Shown piece by piece: positions 8,487-17,045 of a DNA stretch of 64,000 bases (positions within the stretch are counted from its first letter, which is position 1; each line of letters starts with the position of its first letter). Location: positions 248,001 through 312,000 of the forward strand of contig NZ_CP035283.1 of NCBI RefSeq assembly GCF_004103755.1, in the 5' to 3' direction. The stretch comes from Caproiciproducens sp. NJN-50. Its GTDB lineage: Bacteria > Bacillota > Clostridia > Oscillospirales > Acutalibacteraceae. The translations under genes were made by a program, and so were the position numbers. The notes below the pieces were generated by a model that was not told the origin of the DNA, ran no database searches, and saw only the letters and a program-made list of their open reading frames with translations.

Positions 8487-10568
8487 CTATGATTCAATTT
8501 TGAATTTGCCGACCAGCGATTTCAGTTCCCCGGCCTGGCCGCTCAGCTCCTCGCTGGAGGCCGCCGCCTCCTCCGCGGTCGCGGAAGTGGTCTGCACCGC
8601 GGAGGAAATCTGGTCCAGTCCCTGCCGGATCTGCCGGATGGAGCCGGTCTGCTGCGCGGTGATTTCCGCGACTCCCGCCATCAGCTCCGAGGTCCTGTGT
8701 ACGCTGTCGCCCGCTTTGGAAAAGGCTTTCCCCGTTTCCTCCGCGACGGACGCGCCGTTGTTCACGCTGCGCAGGGAGGCTTCGATCAGAGCCGAAGTGC
8801 TCTTTGCCGCCTCGGAACTTTTCGCGGCAAGGCTGCGGACTTCATCCGCCACAACGGAGAATCCCTTTCCGGCCTCCCCGGCGCGCGCCGCTTCCACCGC
8901 CGCGTTCAGGGCGAGAATGTTGGTCTGGAAGGCGATGTCGTCGATGGTTTTCAGAATCTGGCCGATCTGCCCGGAAGAATTCCTGATCTCCTCCATCGCC
9001 TTCGTCAGTTCCGCCATCCGTTCGTTTCCGGTCCTCATTTGTTCGGAAGCGGCATCCGAAAGCAGCTTTGCTTCTTCCGCGCTGCCTGCGCTGCGCTCCA
9101 CGCGCTCCTCCACTTCCGTGACGGAGGCGGAAAGCTCCTCCACGGAAGCAGCCTGCCCGGCGGCCCCCTGCGAAAGGGACTGGGAGCCGCCCGCCAGCTG
9201 CGCCGAACCCGCCGCGACTTCGTCGGCCGCTTCCGCAATGCCGGCGAAGGTATCCGAAAGCGTGCCGCGGATGTGCAGCAGAGACTGCCTGATTTTGGAA
9301 AATTCACCCTCGTAATCGCATTTCAGGTCGTAAATCAGATTTCCTTCGGCGATCCGGTCCAGCACGGAGGAAATTTCGTCGATATAACGGATGTACTCCC
9401 GGAGCCTGCCGACAATGTTGGAAATGGCGGAACCGACCTGTCCGACTTCGTCGGAAGCGTGAAGCTCCACGGAGACGTCCAGGTCTCCGTCGGCAATTTT
9501 CTGCGCCGCGCTTTGCAGCTTTTTCAGCGGCCTGACGATGGTGAGCGAAAGGAAAACCAGCAGGATGAGAAGCAGGAGAAGCGAAATCCCATATACGGCG
9601 GCCATGGTTGTCTGAACGGAGGAAACCGAGCTGTTGTACTCGTTTTCCGGCAGCCCCGTCGTAACCGCCCAGCCGGTTTTTCCGACCGCCGCGACATACC
9701 CGTAATTTTTGCCGCCCAAAGCGTCGTATTGGACGATTTCCGAAGTCCCGCCCAAGATGGCGGAGATCAGATTAGCGGGAAGCCCGGTTTTCGATATGCT
9801 TTTGTTATTCCAGTCCTGATTAGGCGAGCTGACAACCGTTCCGTTTTTGGAGGTCAGAATCAGAAATCCGTTCCGGCCCAGCTTGTATCCGCTCACAAGG
9901 TCGTTGAGCCTGTCCAGGGTGACGTCAAGTCCCGCAGCGCCGATGACCTTGTCGGTATCTTTCTGATAAACCGGGCATACGACGCTGACAATCTGCCGGT
10001 TTGTCGCCGCGTTCTGGTAAGGCTCAGTCAGGACTTCCCCTTTTTCGCTGGTCATTTCCCGGTACCACGATGCCTGTTCCAGATCAAACCCGGATGAGAC
10101 CACCTGCCCGGTGGATTCCATCATCTGGTTCGAGTCGGCGTCGGCCACCCACGCCGCCACGATGTTATCCTGGTCCGTGTCCTGAATGTTCTGCAGCGTC
10201 TGCAGAACCGCCATGTATTCTTCGCTCTGCATGACGGAGGTCCCCTCCACCGTGTCGAGAAACAGAGACTTTACCTGCGTGCTTGCCGCAAGGCTTTCCG
10301 CCGATTTCATGTAGCCGGTGAAAAATTCGCTGATTTCACTGGAAACCGACTTTGACTGCGCGGAAAGCTGGACGCCGATGATCTGTGCAACGGATTGCCG
10401 CACGCTGTTCAGCACGAGCAAAGCGGCGGCGCAGAAAAAGCACAGTACGGGAATTCCGATCCAGGCCAGCATTTTAACCGTCAGACTTTTTCCGCCCCCA
10501 AAGTGGAATCTTCTCTTTTGCTTCAATTTTGAGTTCCGCTTTTTTTCCCTCTTCCATTTTCCCTTCAT
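8487..10568 (-). CDS. Methyl-accepting chemotaxis protein (dCache, tandem HAMP)
   Basis: 693 residues: basic N-terminus, TM1 (about 30-52), a periplasm-side dCache sensor (about 55-320; WYREMTSEKGEV and VIGAAGLDVTLDRL are typical), TM2 (about 322-348), a HAMP domain ending near DEVGQVGSAI, and a second HAMP-like segment (LDRIAEGNLIYDL). A cytoplasmic signalling coiled-coil follows, with the conserved hairpin tip (FQTNILALNAAVEAARAGE). It would pass ligand signals to CheW/CheA. The ligand is not predictable. No other chemotaxis gene is nearby. Confidence 0.95.
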   Translation of the reverse strand: MKGKWKREKKRNSKLKQKRRFHFGGGKSLTVKMLAWIGIPVLCFFCAAALLVLNSVRQSVAQIIGVQLSAQSKSVSSEISEFFTGYMKSAESLAASTQVKSLFLDTVEGTSVMQSEEYMAVLQTLQNIQDTDQDNIVAAWVADADSNQMMESTGQVVSSGFDLEQASWYREMTSEKGEVLTEPYQNAATNRQIVSVVCPVYQKDTDKVIGAAGLDVTLDRLNDLVSGYKLGRNGFLILTSKNGTVVSSPNQDWNNKSISKTGLPANLISAILGGTSEIVQYDALGGKNYGYVAAVGKTGWAVTTGLPENEYNSSVSSVQTTMAAVYGISLLLLLILLVFLSLTIVRPLKKLQSAAQKIADGDLDVSVELHASDEVGQVGSAISNIVGRLREYIRYIDEISSVLDRIAEGNLIYDLKCDYEGEFSKIRQSLLHIRGTLSDTFAGIAEAADEVAAGSAQLAGGSQSLSQGAAGQAASVEELSASVTEVEERVERSAGSAEEAKLLSDAASEQMRTGNERMAELTKAMEEIRNSSGQIGQILKTIDDIAFQTNILALNAAVEAARAGEAGKGFSVVADEVRSLAAKSSEAAKSTSALIEASLRSVNNGASVAEETGKAFSKAGDSVHRTSELMAGVAEITAQQTGSIRQIRQGLDQISSAVQTTSATAEEAAASSEELSGQAGELKSLVGKFKIES

Positions 10569-10650
10569 GGCTGGTTCTACTCCTTTTAGACTGAAATCAA
10601 GTTCTGCTCTTTCTTGAATTCTGTTACGGCAATTTTAAATGGATAATTAT

Positions 10651-10677
10651 TTATCGGTTGAAGGGGAGAAAAATTTG
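10651..10677 (-). promoter_or_regulatory. Candidate SigD (motility) promoter for the chemoreceptor
   Basis: On the minus strand CAAA (10677-10674), 15 bases, then ACCGATAA (10658-10651) resemble the motility sigma consensus TAAA-N15-GCCGATAT at 3 of 4 and 6 of 8 positions. The 10569-10905 gap otherwise holds only AT-rich leader sequence and the hflX terminator. Confidence 0.35.
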
Positions 10678-10845
10678 ATAATTTATCCAAAATAAGTGCT
10701 TTATTATAAGCCGGACACGCTTAAAAGGTGGGGGGCCTGCGGAAAAAAACACTCCCGCGAAGGGGAAAAAGGACCGATTTTCGTCGATATAAAATGGAAT
10801 TCTGCTTGGCTTCAAAGCTGTTCTATGCAGGATGCTGAATTTTAA

Positions 10846-10892
10846 GAAAAACAAAAAAATCAGAAAAACCTCCGCGAGAAATCGCGGAGGTC
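10846..10892 (-). terminator. hflX intrinsic terminator
   Basis: On the minus strand CCTCCGCGA-TTTC-TCGCGGAGG is followed by a T-rich run (TTTTTCTGATTTTTTTG). Confidence 0.85.
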
Positions 10893-10905
10893 ACATTGAA
10901 ATTCT

Positions 10906-12150
10906 TTATTCAATTAAAAACCGGCTCAAGACCCCGGAAAGCCCGGGCGGAATGCTCGCGGTCAGCATAAAGCCGTTTTCGGTGTATTCCTCGCTTTCCA
11001 CGTTGCCGCTCTTTCGGATTTCGGCTTCCAGGCCGGATTCGGTGAAGGGAAGCAGCAGCCGGACCCTTAAAGACGGTTTCGGGAGCTTCTCCTCCATTGT
11101 GGCGAGGAGCTGATCCAACCCCTCGCCCGTCCGTGCGCTGACGCGCACCGCCTGACCGATCATCGGGATATCTCCGATGTCCGGGATCAGGTCGCATTTG
11201 TTCAGGACCGGGATGATGGGGCGATCCCCGCAGCCGAGTTCCGCGAGAAGCTTTCTTGTCACTTCCAGGTGGGCGGGAGCCTCCGGACTGGAGGCATCGC
11301 AGACGTTCAGGATGATGTCCGCTTCCACAGCCTGCTCCAGCGTGGAGCGAAACGCCTGCACCAGGTGATGGGGCAGGCGGCGGACAAAGCCGACGGTGTC
11401 GATCAGCATCACCGTTTCGCCGCCCGGCAGCCGTAAGGTGCGTGCCGTGGGGTCGAGCGTGCAGAACAGCATGTCTTCCGCCGGTACCCCCGCGCCGGTC
11501 AGCGCGTTCATCAGCGTCGATTTTCCCGCGTTTGTGTAGCCGACCAGCGCCGCGGTGACAAAGCCATCCTTTTTTCTTCGCCGGCTGATCTGTCTGCGGT
11601 GCAGTTCCACGTCGTGAATCTGCCGCGTCAGGGAATCGATCCGGCGGCGGATGTGCCGGCGGTCGGTTTCCAGCTGGCTTTCTCCGGGGCCCCGCGTTCC
11701 GATTCCGCCTCCCAGGCGGGAAAGCTCACTGCCGTGCCCCCCGAGGCGCGGCAGCAGATATTTCAACTGGGCGAGTTCCACCTGAAGCTTGCCTTCCCGG
11801 CTTTTTGCCCGCGCCGCGAAGATGTCCAGAATCAGCATGGTCCGGTCGATCACGCGCACTCCGCTCAGCCGCTCGGTGTTGCGGATCTGGGTGGGGGACA
11901 GCTCGCGGTCAAAGATGATAAGGTTCAGTTCGTATTTTTGTACAAAATCGGCGATCTGGCTCATCATTCCGCTTCCCACGCAGGTGGCGGCGTCCGGCGA
12001 CGGCCTTTTCTGCGTCATCGCGCCGAATGGCTGCGCGCCCGCGCTGCGGGTCAATTCGTACAGCTCCGCCAGAGAGGACTGCGCGTCGTATTCCCCCGTG
12101 TCCACTTCAACCAAAAGGGCGCGTTCCTGTTTCTCCTTGTTTTCGTGCAT
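10906..12150 (-). CDS. hflX: Ribosome-associated GTPase HflX
   Basis: 414 residues. The N-terminal HflX domain carries the Gly-rich GGGIGTRGPGESQLETDRR (148-165). The G domain has G1 GYTNAGKST (204-212), G3 DTVG (251-254) and G4 NKCD (317-320). HflX splits stalled or hibernating 70S ribosomes and is stress-related in bacteria. The C-terminus carries a short degradative-looking extension typical of Firmicutes HflX. It lies downstream of, and on the same strand as, the phage-like cluster, separated by about 147 bases; a strong terminator follows. Confidence 0.95.
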   Translation of the reverse strand: MHENKEKQERALLVEVDTGEYDAQSSLAELYELTRSAGAQPFGAMTQKRPSPDAATCVGSGMMSQIADFVQKYELNLIIFDRELSPTQIRNTERLSGVRVIDRTMLILDIFAARAKSREGKLQVELAQLKYLLPRLGGHGSELSRLGGGIGTRGPGESQLETDRRHIRRRIDSLTRQIHDVELHRRQISRRRKKDGFVTAALVGYTNAGKSTLMNALTGAGVPAEDMLFCTLDPTARTLRLPGGETVMLIDTVGFVRRLPHHLVQAFRSTLEQAVEADIILNVCDASSPEAPAHLEVTRKLLAELGCGDRPIIPVLNKCDLIPDIGDIPMIGQAVRVSARTGEGLDQLLATMEEKLPKPSLRVRLLLPFTESGLEAEIRKSGNVESEEYTENGFMLTASIPPGLSGVLSRFLIE

Positions 12151-12296
12151 TTTCGATCAGCCGCTCCTTTTCTGCGGTTTCTTCGTCCGTTTCCCTTGTC
12201 TTTTCTTCTGTGTCTTTATCAAAATACCGCAGTTTTGGGGAAATTGCAACCAATTTCTGTCGAAGCGGACGCTTCCCCGGGAATACGGTTATTGTT

Positions 12297-12770
12297 TCAC
12301 GAAACGCCGGTGAAATCCGATTCGGCCGTCAAATGCGCGGGAAAAAATATTTCCAGCTTTTTTTGTGCCTCCGCTTCCCCGCAGGCTGGCAAAGAGAGAA
12401 AATGCGCGATGATTTTTGAATCCGCCGGGTCTTCCTCCAGACGGACCGAAAGGCCGAACGCGGAAAGCGCGGCTTCCAGACCTTCCTTCGTGCAGGTTCC
12501 GGGGAACACCGCGCAAAGCTTGAGCAGCGCCCCGCGCCGCGCCTCCGCGTCTCCGGAGGGCGGCAGCGCGAACGCGCGCTCCTTTTCCCGAAGTCCGTAA
12601 TCGGAGGCCGTCGCGGCGTAGCTTTCGGCCTGCAGACTCAGAAGCTCCGCACACAGCGGGTTCAGCCCTTCGGCGTAGGCAGCGAGTTCAAAATCCACCG
12701 TCGTCGTCCCGTCCAGCCGGTAAAGCCCGGTTGGGGCGAGCTGGTTTTTCATCGATTCCAGAGTATCCAA
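12297..12770 (-). CDS. Baseplate-distal tail protein, DUF2313/XkdU-like
   Basis: 157 residues; last gene of the phage-like cluster. It sits directly after gpJ, the position of XkdU/YmfQ (DUF2313) in PBSX- and Mu-type phages, and its N-terminus (ESMKNQLAPTGLYRLDG) fits that family in style. TTG start with GGGGGGATAG upstream, starting 5 bases before the gpJ stop region. No tail-fibre gene follows; the next gene is hflX. Family assignment rests mainly on position. Confidence 0.6.
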   Translation of the reverse strand: MDTLESMKNQLAPTGLYRLDGTTTVDFELAAYAEGLNPLCAELLSLQAESYAATASDYGLREKERAFALPPSGDAEARRGALLKLCAVFPGTCTKEGLEAALSAFGLSVRLEEDPADSKIIAHFLSLPACGEAEAQKKLEIFFPAHLTAESDFTGVS

Positions 12771-12774
12771 AAAG

Positions 12775-13839
12775 CTATCCCCCCTGCGTCACGGTCACCG
12801 TTATGGTCCCGCAGACGGCCATCTGATTCTGTGAAACGGATGCCGTACCCACGCTGAGCGTGCAGTTGCGGATCATGCCGGTGGAAAACAGCGCGGCGTT
12901 CAGCGCGGCGGGGACGACCGGCTCCGAAACGCCGAGGCCGTCAAAATAATTTCGGACCGCCGTTTCGCACGCCGCGCTTACTTCGGAGGAGTCCAGCCCG
13001 GCTGCCGCGGTCACCGAGGCCGTCACATTGACCGGAAGCATTTGCGCCGCCGCCACGGTCACCTGCGTGCAGATTTCCCTCGCGGCGTTCAGGTCCCCCG
13101 AAATTTTGGCGACGACGGCGTCCGACGGGGCGCATCCCCTGCCGCCCAGATACAGCGCGACCGTCCCGGCGCCGTTTGCGCGCGGCACGACGCTGGCGGA
13201 ATCGACCCCGTCGCAGGAGAGCGCGTAATCCCGGTAGTACGCCGCGTTCGCTCCGTTGGAAGCGGAGGCGCTGCTTTGCAGCAGGCGGGACCGCAGCGCG
13301 CTGTCACTCTCCTCATCCTCTCCGCCCGCAAAGGCGGAGGCATTGTTCACGGCCTGGATGCCGGTGGGGATCGTGACGGCGACCGTAATGCTTCCGGCCT
13401 CGGCGTTTCCCGCGCTGCCGCCTTCCTCCGCCTGGGCGGGCACGTCCACGCTCAGCGTGTTCGCTTTCAGGACGGCGGCCCCGGTCGTCACATACCGCAC
13501 CGGGTTTGCCCCTGCTGTGGAGCAGACTGTTCCGGCCGCGACCGGCACGTCGAACCAGATCGCCGAGTCGCGGGAAAAGGTCAGGATGCCGTGCGCCTGC
13601 ACCGGGTTTTTGCGCGAAAGCCCGCGCTCCTGCGCGCGGTATTCCAGCTCCTGCCCGTTCGCGGTCTGCGCGAAGGACTGGCGCTTGAGCCAATCGACCG
13701 CGGTCCCGATCGAGTAGATCTCTCCCGCCAATAACCGGATTCGGATTCCGATATCCGACGCGTCGTCGGGAGAGTACCCGGCGAGGTCCGTGAATTTTTT
13801 CTTCATGCGGGACAGAATCGCATCGTAGCTGTCCGTCAG
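12775..13839 (-). CDS. Baseplate J-like protein (gpJ/XkdT), CTG start
   Basis: Baseplate wedge protein of contractile tails. The body shows gpJ features: DDASDIGIRIRLLAGEIYSIG near the N-terminus (in two parts), AGTVCSTAGANPVRYVTT, GGEDEESDSALRSRLL, and the Gly/Val-rich C-terminal strands. The first ATG at 13806 lacks a ribosome site and would remove TDSYDAILSR, which belongs to the family N-terminus. A CTG at 13839 overlaps the stop of the preceding gene (CTGA) and follows a near-perfect GGAGGTGA. I therefore start here at CTG, giving 354 residues. Confidence 0.85.
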   Translation of the reverse strand: MTDSYDAILSRMKKKFTDLAGYSPDDASDIGIRIRLLAGEIYSIGTAVDWLKRQSFAQTANGQELEYRAQERGLSRKNPVQAHGILTFSRDSAIWFDVPVAAGTVCSTAGANPVRYVTTGAAVLKANTLSVDVPAQAEEGGSAGNAEAGSITVAVTIPTGIQAVNNASAFAGGEDEESDSALRSRLLQSSASASNGANAAYYRDYALSCDGVDSASVVPRANGAGTVALYLGGRGCAPSDAVVAKISGDLNAAREICTQVTVAAAQMLPVNVTASVTAAAGLDSSEVSAACETAVRNYFDGLGVSEPVVPAALNAALFSTGMIRNCTLSVGTASVSQNQMAVCGTITVTVTQGG

Positions 13840-14174
13840 AGCTTCACCTCCACATCGCGGCTGTCGCCGCCGTAAATCAGCGTGATTTTAACCTTGGAAG
13901 GGTCGTCCTCCGGAAAGGACGCCTCCGCCACGGCGAGCTGCGGCAGCCCCCGCAGCGCTTCCTGTGCCATGGAAAGAGCTTTTTCCTCCCGCAGCGGCGT
14001 GTCGGCCGTCAGCGTATGCAGACGGCTGCCGAGCGCGGGGTTGCAGGCAAACGACCCGAGCGGCACGGACAGCCGGATCCCGGCGCGCTGGAACAGCTCC
14101 TCCGCCCCGGTGACCGTTTTGGGCCTTCCGCTTTCGTCCGCGGCGAAATCGCCGCCGGAAAGTTCAAGATCCAT
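13836..14174 (-). CDS. Baseplate wedge protein, gp25/gp46 (XkdS, DUF2634)-like
   Basis: 112 residues from MDLELSGGDF. The pattern ...ELFQRAGIRLSVPLGSF..NPALGSRLHTL is that of gp25/W-type baseplate wedge proteins. ATG at 14174 follows GAAGGAGGCGGAAG and overlaps the previous gene by 11 bases. The longer frame beginning further upstream lacks a ribosome site. Confidence 0.8.
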   Translation of the reverse strand: MDLELSGGDFAADESGRPKTVTGAEELFQRAGIRLSVPLGSFACNPALGSRLHTLTADTPLREEKALSMAQEALRGLPQLAVAEASFPEDDPSKVKITLIYGGDSRDVEVKL

Positions 14175-14508
14175 CTTCCGCCTCCTTCTGAAAGACCTGC
14201 CCGTTGATGACAATGTCTCCGTTGTTCTTTAAATACAACTCCGCGCCGCCGGAGGAATACAGCAGCAGTTCCCCCGGCTTTAAGTCCCGGCCGGCAGCCA
14301 TCGTCCCGATGCAGGCGTCCCCCGCGCTGGTCGAGACAATCACGGCCTGAGCCGCGTTCGGCGGCTGATAGGCGATTCCCCACGGCCCGGCGAACGGCAG
14401 ACCGCGGTATTCATTCACGCCCTGGGCCGCGGCGCTTCCGGTCATTTTCGCCAGTTCGGCGGAGGGCTTCGCCGACTGCGCGGCGATGATTTTCTGCGAG
14501 ATCCACAT
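14164..14508 (-). CDS. Baseplate assembly protein V-like
   Basis: 114 residues from MWISQKIIAAQ. The C-terminal half (LKPGELLLYSSGGAELYLKN then GDIVINGQ) is the OB/spike-associated signature of gpV-type baseplate proteins (compare XkdR, DUF2577). ATG at 14508 is eight bases after AGGAGG; an ATG two codons upstream is too close to the ribosome site. It overlaps the gpD-like stop. Confidence 0.75.
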   Translation of the reverse strand: MWISQKIIAAQSAKPSAELAKMTGSAAAQGVNEYRGLPFAGPWGIAYQPPNAAQAVIVSTSAGDACIGTMAAGRDLKPGELLLYSSGGAELYLKNNGDIVINGQVFQKEAEDGS

Positions 14509-14510
14509 GG

Positions 14511-15407
14511 TCATTCCCTCCTCAGGGTAATTCTGGTGTGTTCTCCCTCCGCGTCGAGCAGGTAGCGAAGGGCAGAAACGCACAGGCTTTTTTCAAAACC
14601 GGACGGGGGTTCGGTGATCCGCGCCGGAGAAAGCAGCGGCGCGGAAACGGCGCCGGGGCAGTCCAGAACGCAGGTGAACGCGCTTTGCCCCGCCTTTTTC
14701 AACACGGCGGAGACGTCCGTTCCTGCGCTCAGGAAACGTCTGCGCGCTACGCTGAGCGCCGCCGCGTCATCGCTCCTTGCGGACAGCGTATAGGTTCCGC
14801 CGTCCGGGTCCATCATATACAGCTCCGAATACAGTTCGCAGTACCGGCCTCGTGCCAGCCCGGAGCTGAACCGGATTCCGCTTTTTCCGAAAACAAATTC
14901 ATACTCCGGGGCGGAGCCGGAGGCGTCGAATATTCCGTTTGCGATTCTCGGCTCCGTTTTTAAAAAGCGGGAGCAGAAAGCCGCGGCCGCGGCCCATTCG
15001 CTCATTCCTTTGGTCACGGCCAGCGTTCCCGTAAAGGACTTTTCGTCCCCCAGGAATCGGGTGAAGCCGTAGGGGCGGATATGCCGGTCAAAAACGGTCG
15101 CGAGCGACGGATTGACATAATTCTGCGGCAACGCCTCGTTATCCAGCAGCAGCGCCGCGCGGCTGCGGCCGGACAGGGAGAGAGTGCCGCCCGTCAGATC
15201 CTCTTCCTGTTCGTCGACGATCCCGTCGAAGAAGATATTCCCCGTCTCGTCGTAAACCGTCAGCCCGGTCATTTGACCGCCGCCGGCAGGCAGCGGAAAG
15301 GTCCCCTCAAAACCGTCGGCCGGCGCGTCCGCGTCCCGGTCCAGCCGGATGCGGACAGGCGAGGGGAGAGTGATTTCTCCCGCGGGTCCGGTTGCAAGAT
15401 AGATCAC
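14511..15407 (-). CDS. Late control D (gpD/XkdQ)-like baseplate hub protein
   Basis: 298 residues. It follows the LysM protein and precedes gpV, the place of gpD/XkdQ hub proteins that surround the spike. The N-terminal strands with LTVYDETGNIFFDGIVDEQ and the ...LSLSGRSRAALLLDNEA segment fit that fold. GTG start at 15407 overlaps the TGA of the LysM gene (CCGTGATC), so it is translationally coupled. Confidence 0.75.
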   Translation of the reverse strand: MIYLATGPAGEITLPSPVRIRLDRDADAPADGFEGTFPLPAGGGQMTGLTVYDETGNIFFDGIVDEQEEDLTGGTLSLSGRSRAALLLDNEALPQNYVNPSLATVFDRHIRPYGFTRFLGDEKSFTGTLAVTKGMSEWAAAAAFCSRFLKTEPRIANGIFDASGSAPEYEFVFGKSGIRFSSGLARGRYCELYSELYMMDPDGGTYTLSARSDDAAALSVARRRFLSAGTDVSAVLKKAGQSAFTCVLDCPGAVSAPLLSPARITEPPSGFEKSLCVSALRYLLDAEGEHTRITLRRE

Positions 15408-15931
15408 GGCACGATCACCGCCGTTCCCTCCCCGGGAGCGTTCGGCCACTGAATGTCCGGGTTGCACGCCTGAAGGGCATCCACGCTGATTCCGAAGGAA
15501 GCCGCGATGGAGAACAGGGTGTCCCCCGCTTTGCAGAGGTAGGTCTTCGGGTCGCTGACGACCGATTCCGACTCCGGGGCCGAGCCGTCCTCCCAGAATT
15601 CAAATTCGTAGCCGATGCGGTCCGGGCGCGGGTCCCCCTTCCGCGTCAGCGAGGAGAACACCGCCGAGAACGGCGCCATGCCCGGCAGAAGAAGCTGTCC
15701 CACGCCCTCTTCGGCGAAAACGGCGGAAAGCTTCTGAAATTCCTCCGCGCACCCGGAACCGGAGAAAGCGCCGCTTCCCCTGACGGTGCGGCTTCCCATC
15801 CCCAGATCCTGCAGCACATTCCCGGCGCGGGGAATCGGATATTTGCCGATGTTTTTCGCGCGAGCCACCGTCACGGTCTCCGGGTTGCGCGGCCAGATAT
15901 AGTCCTTATAGCTCATCGGTGTCAGCCGCAT
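15404..15931 (-). CDS. LysM-domain tail protein (XkdP-like)
   Basis: 175 residues. The C-terminus holds a LysM domain (YLCKAGDTLFSIAASFGIS, about 127-147, ending AVIVP). The N-terminal part resembles the tail-tube-interacting portion of XkdP/gp53 proteins. In phages these connect the tube end to the baseplate hub. ATG at 15931 lies six bases after GGAGGAGG. Confidence 0.85.
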   Translation of the reverse strand: MRLTPMSYKDYIWPRNPETVTVARAKNIGKYPIPRAGNVLQDLGMGSRTVRGSGAFSGSGCAEEFQKLSAVFAEEGVGQLLLPGMAPFSAVFSSLTRKGDPRPDRIGYEFEFWEDGSAPESESVVSDPKTYLCKAGDTLFSIAASFGISVDALQACNPDIQWPNAPGEGTAVIVP

Positions 15932-16022
15932 TTTCACCCTCCTCCAGACTCAGATTTCGCGGAAACCTCAGACAGTCGCGCTCGATGGCCCTTGAAATTT
16001 CTTCCGCCGCGTTTTCCGTCAC
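15906..16022 (-). CDS. Small 38-residue protein between head and baseplate genes
   Basis: GTG at 16022 overlaps the stop of the upstream gene (TCGTGACG) and follows GAGGAGGCGGTATC at good spacing. It encodes an acidic, helical-looking peptide (begins VTENAAEEISRAIERD) and overlaps the LysM gene start by 26 bases. It occupies the slot of XkdN/tail-assembly chaperones but is far shorter. No similarity is recognised; the coupling and ribosome site are the evidence. Confidence 0.5.
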   Translation of the reverse strand: MTENAAEEISRAIERDCLRFPRNLSLEEGENAADTDEL

Positions 16023-16681
16023 GATACCGCCTCCTCTGTTTTTTCTGCCGCCAGAATCAGAAGAGAGCGATGCGGCGGAAGAAGCCGTCCTCCTTTTTCC
16101 GTTTCGTCCTTCACCCGGCAGCCGGAATAGGCTTCCGTGCGCGCGGTCCCCCTGATCTCCACCAGAAATTCCCCCAGGCTTGAAAAAGAAATCCCGTTCT
16201 CCGGCAAAACATCGTACAGCGTCAGTTCATAGGAGGTTTCCCCTTCTCCGATCTCCGCCGGGCTTCCCTCGCCCCAGGAGCGGATTTCACATCCGTCCCT
16301 CAGAATTTTTGATTCGTAGCCCTTCGCGTGCGCCAGCGCGGTCCCGTCCGTGGAAAGCAGGACGATCTCCGTGTCCGCCGAGACGGGCAGCTCCTTCAGT
16401 ACCGCCCATTCGTACAGCGCTTCTCCTCCCAGCACCGCGGTGCCCGACCGGCGCACGCTGTACGTCAGGCCGTCGGACACCAGGGTATCCCCGCTCGAAA
16501 GCCGGCAGCCCGCCGGCCCGGTGTAACGGTAGCAGAGCCCTGAATCTCCGCCGGTCAGGCTGCTGTCGGCACCGGACTGAATCTGAAGGGGACGGATGAC
16601 CGCCTTGACCTGCGTCCCGTTCAGACTTGCCGTGGAACCGTACTTTTTCAGCATGGTTTCCACAGCCGAGTGCCTGCTCAC
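16019..16681 (-). CDS. Unknown phage-type protein at the head/tail junction
   Basis: 220 residues. GTG at 16681 overlaps the stop of the connector gene (CCGTGAGC) and follows GGAAGGA; the long open frame upstream is only a shadow of the connector gene. The first half (KAVIRPLQIQSGADSS, then SDGLTYSVRRSGTAVLGG) reads like a small beta-barrel head-completion protein. The second half (EIRSWGEGSPAEIGEGETSY, then EAYSGCRVKDE) recalls tube-type beta barrels. A two-domain joining/tube protein is possible, but this is inference. Confidence 0.6.
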   Translation of the reverse strand: MSRHSAVETMLKKYGSTASLNGTQVKAVIRPLQIQSGADSSLTGGDSGLCYRYTGPAGCRLSSGDTLVSDGLTYSVRRSGTAVLGGEALYEWAVLKELPVSADTEIVLLSTDGTALAHAKGYESKILRDGCEIRSWGEGSPAEIGEGETSYELTLYDVLPENGISFSSLGEFLVEIRGTARTEAYSGCRVKDETEKGGRLLPPHRSLLILAAEKTEEAVS

Positions 16682-17043
16682 GGCCGGATCCTTCCAAACA
16701 GAAAACATCCCGTGTCCGTAAGATAAGGGGCGGCTGCGGCCGCCGCCCCTTCCCATAGTCTCCGTGCGGATTCGGTGTTCCCGGTCCCCGAGGTCACCTT
16801 GACGTCCCCCGCGGAGAAAGACTCCACCCCGGTTCCCGCGTATGCCAGAATATACCGGTAAAACGCGAGAGCCGCGGCTGCCGCGGTGAGAACGTCGCGG
16901 CTTTCCTCTCCGCAGGATGCGCGCTCGCCGGCCCTGATTTCGGAAGCGGCGTCGGAACACAGCGCCTGATACGCGCCGGTGTCCTCTCTGCCGCACAGCA
17001 TGGAGAACCGGGCAAACACATCCTCAGTGCGAATTTCAATCAC
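16678..17043 (-). CDS. Head-tail connector-like protein (YqbG/gp6 type)
   Basis: 121 residues, mostly helical (IRTEDVFARFSMLCGREDTG, LTAAAAALAFYRYILAYAG). It sits immediately after the capsid gene, the standard place for gp6/YqbG connectors that form the ring under the portal. GTG start at 17043; GGAGCCTGA of the capsid 3' end serves as ribosome site and coupling point. Confidence 0.65.
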   Translation of the reverse strand: MIEIRTEDVFARFSMLCGREDTGAYQALCSDAASEIRAGERASCGEESRDVLTAAAAALAFYRYILAYAGTGVESFSAGDVKVTSGTGNTESARRLWEGAAAAAAPYLTDTGCFLFGRIRP

Positions 17044-17045
17044 AG

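Noticed and set aside
8697..10097. Plus-strand frame of 466 codons over the chemoreceptor gene
   Set aside because: Antisense shadow; the minus strand encodes all conserved chemoreceptor motifs.
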